Source of the DNA: Neurospora tetraspora
Taxonomy: Eukaryota > Ascomycota > Sordariomycetes > Sordariales > Sordariaceae
NCBI RefSeq assembly: GCF_033439725.1
Contig: NW_026944385.1
Coordinates: forward strand, 2,079,001-2,143,000
Reading direction: 5' to 3'
Length of the DNA stretch: 64,000 nucleotides
In this document: positions 1 to 13,500 of the stretch, one piece after another
Numbering within the stretch: the first letter of the stretch is position 1
Layout: the number at the start of each line of letters is the position of its first letter
Notes under the pieces: generated by a model
What the model was told of the DNA's origin: nothing
The model's input: only the letters and a program-made list of their open reading frames with translations
Database searches by the model: none
Position numbers and translations under genes: made by a program

Positions 1-3000
1 ATAAGGGGTCTAATAGAACCTTCTTACGTACTACAAATTTATTATCTTCCGTATTATCAGGGCGGTCGTTTAGTTTGTAGCTTAGCGCGTCCGGGCGGAG
101 GTTTTTAGAACTTAGTATATATTTAATCAGGAAGTTAAAATAGGATAGGAATTGAAATTATTATATATAGCGTTAAGTAAATTACTTATTAATTATAAGA
201 GTTTATAGATCCCCATAATTTATTCGAATATTAAAAGGTTATTAAGCCCCTTCGGATTTTAGCCTCTATTCTTCTAATATTTTAATAATAGCGATCAAGT
301 CTTTATTATGAATATTATAATTATATTTTTAGGACGTATATTTTATTAAAAAGTAAGCTATTAGGTAAAAGATTCCGTCGTCTCTATATTAGGAGAGGGT
401 GCCTCCTATAACCTAATTGGAGGTATTTATCTTTACGACCGTCTTCTTAATTTAATTATAATTTTTAAGTATAAGTTTTTCTATAAAAGGCTTCTTTAAT
501 ACTTTGAAAAATCGTTAATAGGCGTTATTTTAAATTTACGTAGTATTTCTCTTAATAAATTCGTAAAGTACGGTCGCTATAATCGAAAAATCTTTTATAA
601 AATACTTATAGAAGTTTACGAAGTTTAAAAAGGACTATAGGGACTTCTTAGATTCGGAGGCCTACTATTCCGTAATTATTTTAATTTTCTCTAAATTTAT
701 TTCGATACCGTCCGGCGTAATAATTAAACTTAAATACTTTAAACGTATTATATAGAATTCGTACTTATCGATATTAATATCAAGGCCCGCCTAACTAAAT
801 CTATTAAATATATTATTAATATAGTATTTATAGTTTCGTATATTATTGAATAAATACAAATATTATCGAAGTAAATAGTAATATAAATATTAAAGACGTT
901 ATAAAGGATATTATTAATATAATTTTAGAAAGCTTTTAGGGCGCTTTGTAAGTTAAAAGGTATTATTAAAGATTTAAATAGATTAAATTGTATAATGAAA
1001 GCGGTTATTTATTTATAATTTCGTTTAATGCGAATACGGTTAAAGGTAGCGATTATATCGAATTTAGTAAAAATTTTAGTGCGGTAAGTTATATCGAAAG
1101 TTTTTTTTAATTAATAATAAAAGGTAGTGAAATTGAAAGATAATATTATTAATACTTCTATAGTTAATATAAATGCTTACTTTACTACTTAGCTTCTTAA
1201 TAAATAATATTAATAACGATACTTCGGGTTAGAAAGGTTTAATAAATTTCTTCTTAAAATTATTATTGATTTATATTTTAATAATATTAAATTTATCGGG
1301 GTTAAAAGCGCGGCCGCGCGAAGCGGGCAGCATAGCTCCTAAGCGGAATTTAAATTTAAAATTATAAGATCGAATAGGAGGAAAGACTTCAACGCCTTTT
1401 TATTTAAACATACTAATATAATACTAGTATTATTTAAAGAATTTAGTTTAAATTTAGGCGTCGGTCTTAGGGGGTTTATCAGCTTTCTCGTAAAATTTAA
1501 TAATATGTTCTAATATAATTTTATTAATAGAAATATTATTAGTTATAAAGTAATCGTTAATAACCTTTTCGCAATAGGGAAAGTTTTCTTCCTTACCAGT
1601 AAAATAAATAAAGTTAGCTACCTTTATTATATAAAATATATCCTTATTTCCCTTGCTAGCTAAAATATCGATTTATTAGTAGAAATAACTATTAAAGAAT
1701 CGTTTATACTCCTAACCTTTCACTTCTAATACTTTCTTAATTATATTCTCTATTAAACCGCTATTAATATTTTTAAAATTTAAGGTTCCTCCTTCTTCCT
1801 CTACTTAATCCTCTTCAACTATTCTTTTAATACCCTCTTCTATATTAGTTCGTATTGTACAGATAATTTGTAACTTATGTTTTTCGGCTAACTAATTAAA
1901 ATTTAATACAGATAGTTCCTTAATATTGTTAGGGTTGATAAGACCTTTAGGAATACTATAAAATTTAATCGATATATAGTAATTAACGTTATTAATACAA
2001 ATTCTTCTAATTATCCGATAAGGAATTAAGGAAATGCGGGGGCCGGTTTAGGACGGTAGGGCGGAAAATATAAGTACTTAATCCGGACTACTAAGAGTTT
2101 TACTAATAAATATAATCCCTAGCCGGTTAGCAACCCAGTTTTTAAAATGATTAAATCGTTAATAAGCAACTCTCTTTACAATTACAGAAATTAAAAGGCA
2201 ATATATAAACTTTAATTATAGTAATTCCGGTTCTTTTTCGTCAGAAATTTCTTTATAAGAAGGCTTCCTATACGCAAGGCGCGTATTAACCGTCTTTAAG
2301 GGCGTTGAAAGAATATATTATCCGGCTAGTAGGGCGTACCGAAAGTAAATTAGAGTTCTATAAAGGAAATAAATATATTATTTATAGGCAGGGCTAAAAC
2401 GAAGGGAATTGCTAAGCTAATCGATATTAGGAATATCGTAAATTAATTAAGGGTAATTTAAAATAATAGAGTTATCCTCTATTAAATTATAAATAAATAG
2501 GTCGATAACTTTACAATAAATACCTACTTATATTGTTAATTTAAAGAAGTAGGTAATATTACCCTTAGCGTAACTATTAGCGAAATAGAGAAGTTTGGGG
2601 GTTATTAGCTTGAAATAGGGGGGCTAATAGCGATAAACGAAATAGCAGTAAATAAAATTAAAAATAATATAATTATTATTAATAAGGGTAGAATAATATA
2701 ATTTATATAATGTATAGGAAAGGTAAATGGAAAGATTTAATAAATTAAAATATTTGTAACGGCTATTTATTAAAATCTATTTATTTTAATAATATTTAAT
2801 TATATAAAGATAGGCTCCTATTTTCCTCTTCCTTATCCTATAAATTAGTACTTCTAAGTACAATTTAATTAGGAGGCTATATATTTCCCTAATTGTAAAC
2901 GGAATTATTTTCGTTGCTTATAATAGGACTTATGAAGTTAAGTTAGTATACAGGGACTAGGTGGTAGTAATCGCTGGGGTTGGGGGTATTAGGAGCTAGA

Positions 3001-3127
3001 GTGCTTATTAATATACTTATAAGGGGAGTAGTACTTATAGCGTTAACTTAGTAGCTACCGCTATTGTAGAGATATTATGAATTATAATTATATTAACTTT
3101 AAGTAGATTACTAGCCGTTATTACCGC

Positions 3128-3162
<35 letters not shown>

Positions 3163-4134
3163 TTATTCTTATTTTTATTCTTATTATAATTGGAGAGTTT
3201 AACCTCTTTTTTAAAATTAATACGCGAATAGTATTTAGTCAAAAAATAACCCTTCTTATTATAGCGGGTATATATTTTATTTTTTATACCGAATTTAAAA
3301 ACTTTATTATTAATTATACGAGAGAATTAGATATTAGAAGCGGATATAGTGTTAAAGTCTATAGCGTTACTATTTTAGTTAATATTGGGTTTAGGAATGG
3401 AGGCGTTAGTACTAGTAGTAGTGCCGGTCTTATAGAAGGGGTTAGTATTCTTTTTGCGCCAATCTTTATCCTCTAGGTTTTTGGCTAAACTATAGGCCTT
3501 AATAAGCTATTCTTCGTATTTATTATTAATAAATTAATTGCTTTAATAAATAAAGGTAATACGGATACGCTCGCTAATCTTCTAATATAAATAGTAAATT
3601 TTTATATTGTTGTCGAAATTGCAATAATCGATAAGGAAGGTGAACTTCTCTTCGAAATTTTACTACTTTATTCCTCTAGTTATTTTCAACTCCTCTAACT
3701 TACAGTAAAAGTAAATAACGACATTAATATTATTATATTTTTATTAAACTTATTAAATAATTTAAAAGTAGTATTTTATCTGGTAGGTTCGCTGGTGAGG
3801 ACTATTTTAAATTTAATTTCAATAGTTTCGAAGGGAAGGCTTTCGATAGAGCGGGCGATTAATGAGAATTTAGTACGTTCGGTAATAAAAGTCTTTAATC
3901 TATTAAGTAAAATTAATTTAATACAAAAATATTAAATATAATATTTAATAATCTATTTAATAAAAGTACCTTTATTATCGAAAGCGGAAGATATAATAAT
4001 ATACAATACCAACCTATAGCCGTTATTATTAATAGAGGTTATTGTTTTAGGATCCTCGTCGTTACTAAGGTTTTCGTCGGGGGGTAGAATAACTTTAAAT
4101 TCGGAAATAAATTCGGCTTTAGAAGCAGCGATAA
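1..4134 (-). mobile_element. RIP-decayed Ty3/gypsy element B, gag-pol part, open at the left window edge
   Basis: Read on the minus strand this TA-rich stretch carries decayed gag and pol. A reverse transcriptase catalytic box is readable at 862-873 as Y-F-D-N, from Y-F-D-D with one G-to-A change, followed by an I-Y-S context typical of Ty3/gypsy. Upstream on the same strand, about 3235-3280, a broken nucleocapsid zinc knuckle is recognisable, with its cysteines turned into tyrosines. Next to it is an asparagine run encoded by an (ATT)n tract near 3129-3161. Stops interrupt every frame, so nothing here is functional. The element runs off the left end, so its 3' LTR and length are unknown. Element A (4135-8506) is inserted in it and the sequence appears to resume at 8507. 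Superfamily call good, boundaries poor. Confidence 0.65.
3129..3161. repeat. (ATT)n microsatellite, about 11 units
   Basis: An uninterrupted run of about eleven ATT units, followed by irregular TTCTT/TTTTTATT units. On the minus strand it reads as an Asn run inside the decayed gag of element B. Confidence 0.85.
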
Positions 4135-4388
4135 TATCACAGGGCTAGATCATATGCCCTGTGCCAGTCATGTTATTGGCCAATGCTGCACTGTAATACT
4201 ACGGCTCAATTACAGCTATGGCCATAGCATTAAACTTAGCCTTAGCAGTGGTTACGGGGTAAATCCACCTGGCTAGGTAGATTTTACCCGTATCCTATAT
4301 CTACCTTAACTACGTACACCTTTCTTACTTCCCTCGTACAATGATAAAAATTATACCTTATACCTAACAATACCCTCGCCCCGTAATA
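4135..4388 (+). repeat. 5' LTR of element A
   Basis: 254 bp, direct-repeat partner of 8253-8506. It starts TATCACAGGG where an intact LTR would start TG, and ends in ATA where CA is expected; both fit G-to-A or C-to-T change. Differences from the partner LTR are almost all transitions. Confidence 0.85.
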
Positions 4389-7300
4389 ATTTATTATATT
4401 TATATATTGTGCTACACGCGCTTACTTATTATAAATATCACGACGAACGCTTTTTTTAGTCATTTACTAGTAGTTAAATTTTTAGATCGGTTTTAACGTT
4501 TTCGCCTTTCGTAGAATAAAAAATTAATCTAATAACGATATTTATCCGTTTAATATTTTTATTTATGAGCGGATTCTATAATTATCGTAATTATAATAAT
4601 TAAACGTTAAGTAACGTCCTTAATCCTAAGTATATTTATTTTACTTGCTCCGAAGATAATAACGATACCGAATCAGTAATTATTAATTATTATAATAACG
4701 ATACCGATACTAAGTCTATAATTATTAATAACCTTCCCAATCTCCTAAATAAAGCTACTTCTATTTTTATTGATTAAATCTCAATTCTCAATATAATTAA
4801 TAATTACCCTATTCCATAAGAACTAAATTCCTATAAAATTAAGGTTTTTTACCCCCCCAACTATTATCACTAGCGCTATAAATTCTATAGTCCTAACTTT
4901 ATTCCTTAAGGATTAAATAATCCTCTCCCGGCCAGTAGTAACGAAATAATTACTAATAATAAAATAGCCCTAATAACTTTACGTATATATAGTAATAATA
5001 TTATACGTCGTTATATTTAATCCTTTTTATACAATATATTACTAATTAACAACCTTATTACTTTATACCTAATTACATTTCGCTAATATATTAACTATAT
5101 CGCCTAATTACTGACTTCTATTACTATGATCGACACTATCGCTAAAACCGTTTATATTTTAAAGAATATTACTATTAAGAGATTTTATATAAGGAAGCGG
5201 AGGATTATATTAATAAATAATTTTTTAAAAAAACCTCTAAAACGAAGTAATTTAATAGAAATTTAAAACTAAAAAATAATTTAATGAAGATAAAGATAGA
5301 GAATAATTATACGCAAATTATAATAAAGAAATATTCAATATAATTAATAATAACGGGGTTGAAAACTTAAATACTTTTATTATAAATTTAAATACTTTAT
5401 TTATAGAATTAGGTCGCTAAATTATAAATTAATAACAATAGTTTTATAGCCTTATTTAAAAATAATAGCGTTAGCGTTTTTACTAGCTTTAACTTTAATA
5501 ATAATAATTCTAATAATAGTTATAGCGGAAGTTCCGGCGGTAACAGCGGTAAAAGTCCTAGCGGTGGTAGCGGAAGTCCTAACAACCCCCCCTTCAAACT
5601 CCTAGTCTTAATTTCGGCTATAAATTATAATAGTAATAATCGCCGTCGTATAATACCCAATTTTAAAGTTTTCGACGCATCCGGTAAAATACTTTATAAT
5701 TGTAACAACGTTTATTTAATTTAGCGTACGAAGGTCTATTTATAGTAGAGTATAAATAAATAAATATTTCCTATAAATCGTACTAAATTCTTTTATATTT
5801 ATACCCGTTTATCAAGGACCTTAACTTCAACGAATTTAATATTATAAAATCTATAAACAATTTAATTAATAATAATTATATTAAATCTAACCTAATATAA
5901 GAAATAATCTTTTATTTATAGAAAAAAGGATAGAAGAGTTAGATTCTAAAGGTTAAAAAGAAGTTAGAAATCGCTTTCGCGGAGTATTGAATTAAATAAG
6001 GCCGTATATATTAGTAGAAGGATATAGAAGAACGAATTCTTATTAACTTAAATGATAAAGATACTTAATTGTAGTTTATTTACGAAATATATACGGTAAA
6101 ACCAAATAGTTACCCGAACTATAAAAAAACATATAAAACTTTTAATAAATTCTACTATTAATTAAAAATATATTAATTAGTTAAGGACTTTTGTAAGGCC
6201 TATTTAGCCTATATAAAAATTAAATTATCAAAATATTTACCTGCGGGATTTTTGAAACTTCTTCCGGTTCTATTCAAAATATAAATAAAAGTCTTAATCG
6301 ATTACGTTACCTTAATAACCCCATATATACGGAGGGGAAGGATTTATAAGTACGTAACAGTTATTATTAATTAATTTATTAAAATAAAGTACTATATTCC
6401 TATAAAAATCTTAGAAACGGACGAACTAATAGAAAAATTCATTGAAAAGGTTTATAGTATTTATAGATTACTAGATAGTATCGTTTCTAATAGGGGATTA
6501 TAATTTATTTTAATAACTTAGAGGATTTTATACGAACGGTTAGGTATTATAATAAAATCTTTATCCGTATTCTATTCTTAAACTAATAATTAGACTAAAA
6601 GGATTAATATTAAAATAGAATAATACCTCCGACTCTATCGTAATTAGGCCTAAAACGATTAGGCGGATTAGTTACCTTTAATTAAATTCGCTTATAATAA
6701 TACAATTTCCAAAATAATTAGTATAAACCTTTTTTATACTAATTATAATTTTTACCTTCATATAAGTACCGAATTAATTAAATTTTATCCTCCTAACCTA
6801 TTAAAAGTATAAAAAAAAGAGTTCTTTAAATCTTGAAAAGTTATTAACCGTTTTTAAACGATTTTAAATAGCGTAATTACGCTCTCTAAACAAATATAAA
6901 ACTAATATAAAATAAATACGAATAAGAATTATAATAATAAGCCTAAATATTATATTAATAATAAAATTCTATTAAATATTGAGAACCTCGTTACGGGAAG
7001 GCCTTAAATAAAATTGGTCCTTGGATGGGAAGGGCTATGTACAATTATCGAAGCAAATTCTTACTACGTAAAATTAAAGTTCCTTAAAAACATGAAAATT
7101 AACCTAATATTTTATATATCTATAATTAAACTTTAAAAAATAGCCGGATTACCCAGTTAGTATAAAATTAAAAATAATATCCGTATAAATAAAGGCCAGG
7201 TAATAACTAGAACCAATAAATATAAGAACGAAAAATAGTAAGAATAAGAATTCGAAGATATTATAGGATATAGTAAAGCAAATAATAACCGCTAATAATA

Positions 7301-8252
7301 TTATGTTAAATAGAAAAATATTAGTAAACCGAATTAGCAACTGGTTAAAAATTTAAAAGAATATAACGATACTATTTAAAAATTCTACAACGCTAACCTT
7401 AATATACTACTACCGCTAGCCTAAATTAAAAACAACGAGGGTAGGAATAACTAAAAAAGAAATTAATAAAGCTGAAAAATACCTTAAAATAATGAAAAGT
7501 ATTACCAATTCAACGAAATATAAAATTAAATAAAAAGTAAAATATCAATAAAAATTTATTAAAAAAGAATTTAGGACTTATAAAGTACGCCCTATCCTAA
7601 ATCTCTAGAAATAAGTGTCCTAAATTTATTCCTAAGGATAATCCGTTTTAATTATACCTTAATCTTTTTACCTTATTACATTATAGGACTTTTATAAATA
7701 AATTTCCCTAAATCAGTCTCCCTAATTCGAATAAAATTATATAATATTTATAAAAAGTTAGTATAAATAGGATAGAACGTTTTTAATAATTATATTTACG
7801 AATATAAAGTAAAGAAAGAAAAAAGAGGGATATAAATACAATTCGAATATATAATATTTATACTTATACTAATAGTAGCACTTTAAGCGTCCTCGTACGC
7901 CGTTATACTATATAGCCCTTATAGTACCCCCTATGGAAGCTAACGATAATAAAAGGGAAAAGTAATAATTATAAAAACAATTAGAACATTATTTAAAACT
8001 ATTTAGTATAATAATAAATGTCTTAATAGAACGGTTATATTTAATAATATTTTAGTTAGTATTTTACCCTTAAATAGGTATCCTAACGCTAAGTAGCTTC
8101 CTATTTTAGTATGCGCGCTAAGCAATTTTATTGGAATTTAATTGGGTATATCTATGGGGTAACCGAGAAAGCCTACTTTGAAGAATTTAAAGGTAAAACT
8201 ATATATATAATTAGCGATTTCGTAAACAGGGACTTCTTTTGAGAGGAGGTAG

Positions 8253-8506
8253 TATTATAAGGCTAAATCATATATTCTATACTAATTATATTATTGGCTA
8301 ATGCTGCACTACAGTACTGCGGCTCAATTGCAGCCATAGCTATAGTATTAGGCTTAGCCTTAGCAGTAGTTATGGGGTAGATCCACCCGGCTAGGTAGAT
8401 CTTACCCGTGCCCTATATCTGCCCTAGCTACGCATACCTTTCTTATTTCCCTCGTACAACAATAAAGATCATACCTCATACTTAACGGTACCCTCGCTCC
8501 ATGATA
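8253..8506 (+). repeat. 3' LTR of element A
   Basis: 254 bp, same length as the left LTR. Shared blocks include AATGCTGCACT and the region around TAGGTAGAT. Followed directly by the target duplication GATAA at 8507-8511. Confidence 0.85.
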
Positions 8507-9640
8507 GATAAAACGTTAACGAAGGTTATTAATATACTTTAAATATTTATTACATTATTTCTTATACCCTTTCTTAGAGTTAGCGCGGAAGTTGGTAAAT
8601 TTTTATTTTAAAGCGATGATATTATTATTAAGGGTATTAACAACGTTGGAATAAGTATTGCGGATAGTAGTAAATTCGTTGGCGTAATTATTATAAAGGT
8701 TGTAAATAATTTTATTATAATTTTTAATTACCTCTTACACGTAGAGGAGGGCTTGAGTTTAAATTGTAGCGATATTATTATTGCGACATTTAATATTATA
8801 TTAGGCGGTAGCGAACTTCGCTTTATAAGCTTCGAATTCCTACTATATTTTTTAGGTTTAAATACGGGTAGCAACAATATTATTATAGAGAAGGCGGTTA
8901 AGGGCTTTAAAAATTATTTAAAAGATAGGGAATTAAGCGAGGCTAAATATATATTTGGTAGCGATATTAATTTAAATTACTCAATTATTAAAAGATTCGA
9001 AAGTCTAGACAACATTAGAATAATATTCCTAATTAACCGGGTTTAGAGTAACGAGGGCGCCGACTATAATAATAGCGAAAAAGTTATTAATTACCGGAGC
9101 AACGTATAAAACAATATCGGATATTAATTGCTAAATTAATACGTTGGGTAAGTAGAAGGGAAAAGAGAGTACGAATTATTTAATAGTGATATTCAGCTTA
9201 ATAGTTATTTAGTTCGAGGCTAGAATTGTAACGCGGGGTTTTAATTGCGTAGAGACAAATTTTAATTTAAAATTAATAATATTAAATTAGTAACGTTATA
9301 ACAATTGAAATTAATTATAATTATTCTTCCTTTAAATAAGTACGCGCAACGCAATAATAAGGTATAATAAATTATTATAGGGCGAAAGGGTATTATTAGG
9401 GGTAGGGTAAAATATACGTTATTATACGAAAGAGAAAAAAGGAAGTATACGTAGAGGATTGGCTATATAGGCGAAAGCTTGGTAGATTAGTCCGTGCGCG
9501 CGTATGTGAGATTGTACGTGATTAGAACATATAATTAGTACGTAAGTGTATAGTTCTAGGCTATAGTATTAGCTCTAGTATGGTACATATATAGTCAATG
9601 CAGTGCAACTATATTATAGGCTAGCCTTATAATAATAATT
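8507..9640 (-). mobile_element. Continuation of decayed element B beyond the nested insertion; possible LTR at its right end
   Basis: TA-rich, RIP-decayed DNA that should join to 1-4134 once element A is removed. The right part (about 9200-9620) is non-coding in appearance and could be the 5' LTR of the minus-strand element, with a right edge near 9618. The second LTR would lie outside the window, so this cannot be tested here. Short open stretches on the plus strand between 8753 and 9046 show no recognisable domain and I treat them as chance. Confidence 0.4.
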
Positions 9641-10420
9641 TAAAATAAGTAAATTAAGCCGAAAAATTAGTAATAACGGAATAGATTTATAATAATTATT
9701 TTCATATTACTATTACTAAATTACTATCTGAATTATTCTACAATTATTACTTATATAGTCTAACCAATCTAAATCGGAGTTATAAAAATATATTTCCTAT
9801 AACGATTACTAAAAGGATTATAAAATTAATTAAAGGACGAACTACTATCGTTAAAGCTTTAAAGAAAATTAATAAGGATTATATAAAATAATATAATAAA
9901 TTACATAAACTTAAAGAATTTAAAATCGGTAATTACGTCCTCCTTAATATAAAAAATATTAAATAACGAAGACCTAGCATTAAATTAATAAATAAATTCT
10001 TAGGGCTTTTCTAAATTATTAAGGTCGTTAGTAATAAAAGGATAGCCTATTATTTTACCCTTCTGGAATATTATTATATTTATTCAGTATTCCTTATCGC
10101 TTTATTAAAACTATATTATAATAATCCTAAGGTAATAGCACCGTAAGGAAAAATAATAGATATTGAGAACGATTTTATATAATATAAAGTAGAGACGATT
10201 ATAAAATATCGAGAGTTGGGAGGGAATTAGTAGTATTAAGTAAAATAAAAGGAGTATTCGGATAACGATAATAAATAAATATTATAAAAGGATTTAAATT
10301 GTCCGGAATTATTAAAAGAATACAAAGCGAAGGAATTGTAGAAGAGGAAAGCCGAAGGGGGCCTGGTAATTAAATCGATAAAAGTAAATTAAATAGGTTA
10401 ATAAGAGGAGGTTAAAGTAA
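9641..10420 (+). mobile_element. Fragment of a Ty3/gypsy chromovirus: integrase C-terminus and chromodomain
   Basis: On the plus strand about 9870-10,340 reads as the end of a gypsy pol protein: an F-K-I-G-N-Y-V-L-L block, an R-R-P-S-x-K-L block, a 'GPF.IIKVVS' block and the YYNNPKVIAP block. These are followed by a chromodomain remnant (V-E-x-I-x-K-Y-R-E-L-G-R-E, then a W-K-G-Y-type stretch decayed to KGVFG). Several stops break it. The fragment begins inside integrase, so gag, protease and reverse transcriptase are absent to the left; it is a truncated copy abutting element B. Confidence 0.65.
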
Positions 10421-10425
10421 TTAAC

Positions 10426-10532
10426 GATTGTAACGTATTAATAATTATAGAGTATTATTAATTATAATATATAGAGTATTAAACGATTATAACGTATAGA
10501 GTATAAGATAATTATAATATACAAGATATTAG
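10426..10532. repeat. Imperfect ~25-bp tandem repeat
   Basis: About four diverged units built on a core like GATTATAACGTATAGAGTAT, lying just 3' of the chromodomain remnant. Units differ mainly by C/T and G/A, so an originally cleaner array probably decayed by RIP. Confidence 0.6.
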
Positions 10533-13500
10533 ATTAGAATTGGGGGAATTATTAAGAAGACGGGCGATGGCGCGTAGGTAGAAGGAGGAGGAATTAGCTA
10601 AAAAATTATAGAGGATAATAAACTAAAAGATATAATAGCGCGCTAATATCTAATTATTAATTATTTATTAAACTAATATTCTTCCCCTTAAACGACGATA
10701 TTATTAATAAAATAAAATTAGAAAATTATAGAAATAGAAGGTTAAGTATTGTAATAACCGCCTAATTTAATTTTTGTATCCGAATTCAAATTGTATATTA
10801 ATATAAGAATTAAATTTATCTTCTTAAAAATTAAACTCTCGCGCGCAACCGCCGCGCCTATTAATAGATAATTTAAATTTAAATTTTACTTTCGTTTATT
10901 ATTATATTATTAACTACTAATATTAGTATATTCTTATCGTAGGGTTAAAAGAACGCTTCGACGGGTAATAAATGGCGAATATTAGCGTATATTAAATTTA
11001 TAATTTAGAAAATATCTGCTAGACCAATTATATTTATAGGGGTAGTAAGAACTATTAAGAAAGTAGGAACTATAATATTGAATTATTCGTTATCGACAGT
11101 ACGAATAATAGTAGGGGTAATTTAATTAGTATGGCGATTATTAGTAAGACGGCGGAAATTATAGTATTCTATTTATTTATTAAAATAGCAGCTATAAAAT
11201 TCGGAGGGTACTAAAAGAAAAATATAGAAGCGTTCGTAAAAGATACAAATTCTAATTACTAAAGTATTAATAGAATTATAAAAAGTAATGATAAGGGTAA
11301 GCGCGATATTATTTATATTTCTTACGTAAATAGCGATTATATTTTTTTTAAAATATGATTATACAATTATAGAAGACTAGAGGGAAATTATAAAAGCGCT
11401 GGTTTAAAATTTCGAAATACGCCGAATACGTATTGTTATTTAAAAAAATAGTTTTATTAGTACTAATATTAATAAAAAAGGAATAAAAATTTAATGAATT
11501 TTATTAGATATAAATAAAGTAATTTATAATTAAAACTATAGCGGTACTAATAATATTGGGCGGCAAATTAATAATAATATTTATAATTTCCTAAAAAGAG
11601 ATAATATAAAGCGGATTATAAATAACGCTATTAAATAATTAATATAAAAAATATAGGGCGGAAGGGAAAAGCGCTTACTAAGGCTAAGAGTAATTAAATT
11701 TAATAAAGAGGGTTAGATTATAAAGGGTATATTAATTAGTAGGGCTAAGGAAGGCGGTTATAGTAGTAATATAAGTAGGTATACAAATTTGCGCGAAGGA
11801 AGGAGGAAGAAGAAGAAGAAGAAGAAAAGAAAAGAATGAAGAGGGGTTTTTATAATTAGCATTAAAAGTATAAAATAGGGTAGAATCGGGGTAAATAATC
11901 GAAGTACGAAAATACGGGCGTTATTAAAAAACTCTTAGACGGGTTAATTCGGGACAATAGAATATAAGGAAAATAATAGGGGAAAGTAGTAAAAAAGAAT
12001 AAAAGAAAAGCGGAAAGAATAATTTAGAACGAAAAAATAATTAATAGGTGTTAAATCGATAACAGGGGGATAAAATATAATAAGACGGAAGGTAATTAAT
12101 TTAAACCTAAAACGGCGGCCGGTAGAAAATAAAGAAATTACAGACGGTAGGTAGAAGGTAATCGAAGCCGGCGGAGAAATAGAATCTACGGGTATTAAAT
12201 AGCGGGCTAGTACCAGTATAGGAATAAGAAGAGCCGGAGAAGGTAGCATTTCGGCGATGATATATTTAATTAGGAAAGTAGATTACGGAGGAATAATAAT
12301 AAAAGGGCGCCGGTAAGGAGGTTATGAATATAAAGTATTTATAGGTTTTTAGGATAGAAATTTAGGAGAGGGGGGGTTATATTAAATCGCTAAGGATTTA
12401 TTAAAATATTAAATCCGTACTAATACTGAGCAGCGTTAATATCCGTATAGTATAGCGTTATAATATAGCGTCGGAATAGTTCGGAACCGTCGCAAATTTA
12501 ACTACTATAAAATAGAATTTGCAACGATATAAATAACCGGTCGAACTCGCCTCCAGAATTGTCGGGGTTAACTATTAATATATCTTTAGTCTTCCCCTTA
12601 CCTTAACGTCCCCTATGTATTTACGCTATCCGTAGGCACCTTAACTTACCTTCTTCTACAATCCTAATATAGAGATTATTGGAGGCTAACTAATTTGACC
12701 TACAAGTTTATTAAGTGTAATAACTAACCTATTTTACCTACTTTACCTAATACAAATATTAAATTTCTTCCTTCTACTATTATAAATTTCGACGAAATCC
12801 CCCTCCTTTTTGAATATTTTAATAATTACACCTACTATATAAAAAGCAATAAATCTATTACGGGCAAGACTAACCGTAATAAATAAGGTAAACGGTAAAC
12901 TACCTTTATTCTATATATTGTTATAAATAGTATTACTCGTTTTAAACCTATAATTATCTTTTATAAAGAGGGTAAAGTACAAGAAGAAGAATAACCGTTC
13001 TATATTCCTAATATCGAAATTCAATTCAATAAAGTAGCGTATTAAAACAAATAATTATTACTTAATTAATTTAATAACGAACTTACCTCTATCGTAAGAG
13101 AACTTAACTAAGAGCTATTATTAATTATAAATATATACCTATTTTATAATACCCAGCGAATACATAATAAACTCAAAGACGAAATACCTTATAAAGTAGT
13201 ACTAACTATAATTCTTAATAGCTTTACTAACCTTCTCCAACCTCTCAATATAACCATTAACTTATTATTTAAAAAAATATTAAAAGAAGAAATAAAATTA
13301 GCCGTAAAAAACTAAAAGGAGGAAAACCCGGGTAAATAATAATCCGTCTCCAATAAAAGGATTATAATTATTTACATTATTTTGAAATACTAGAAACCGC
13401 TACAAACTAATAAAAAGGGTATAATTATTATATTTTTTAAAAATAACAATATATGTATCCTTCTAAACAGCAATTAAAATTACTTAATTAATATTAAAGA

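Larger units (their letters stand above)
4135..8506 (+). mobile_element. Ty3/gypsy LTR retrotransposon A, complete ends, reverse transcriptase region apparently missing
   Basis: A 4,372-bp insertion bounded by two 254-bp LTRs (4135-4388 and 8253-8506) and by the 5-bp duplication GATAA at 4130-4134 and 8507-8511. A purine-rich tract (GAGAGGAGG) precedes the right LTR, giving plus orientation. Internal sequence: a decayed gag-like part with a Ser/Gly/Asn-rich stretch near 5510-5590, then an integrase whose core is readable from about 6230 to 7130, including the S-D-R-G-T-Q-F box decayed to S-N-R-G-L-stop-F near 6486-6506 and the FAYNNT region. I find no reverse transcriptase or RNase H between gag and integrase. 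The 3.86-kb interior is too short for a full gag-pol, so this copy looks internally deleted. RIP-type stops throughout. Confidence 0.85.
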
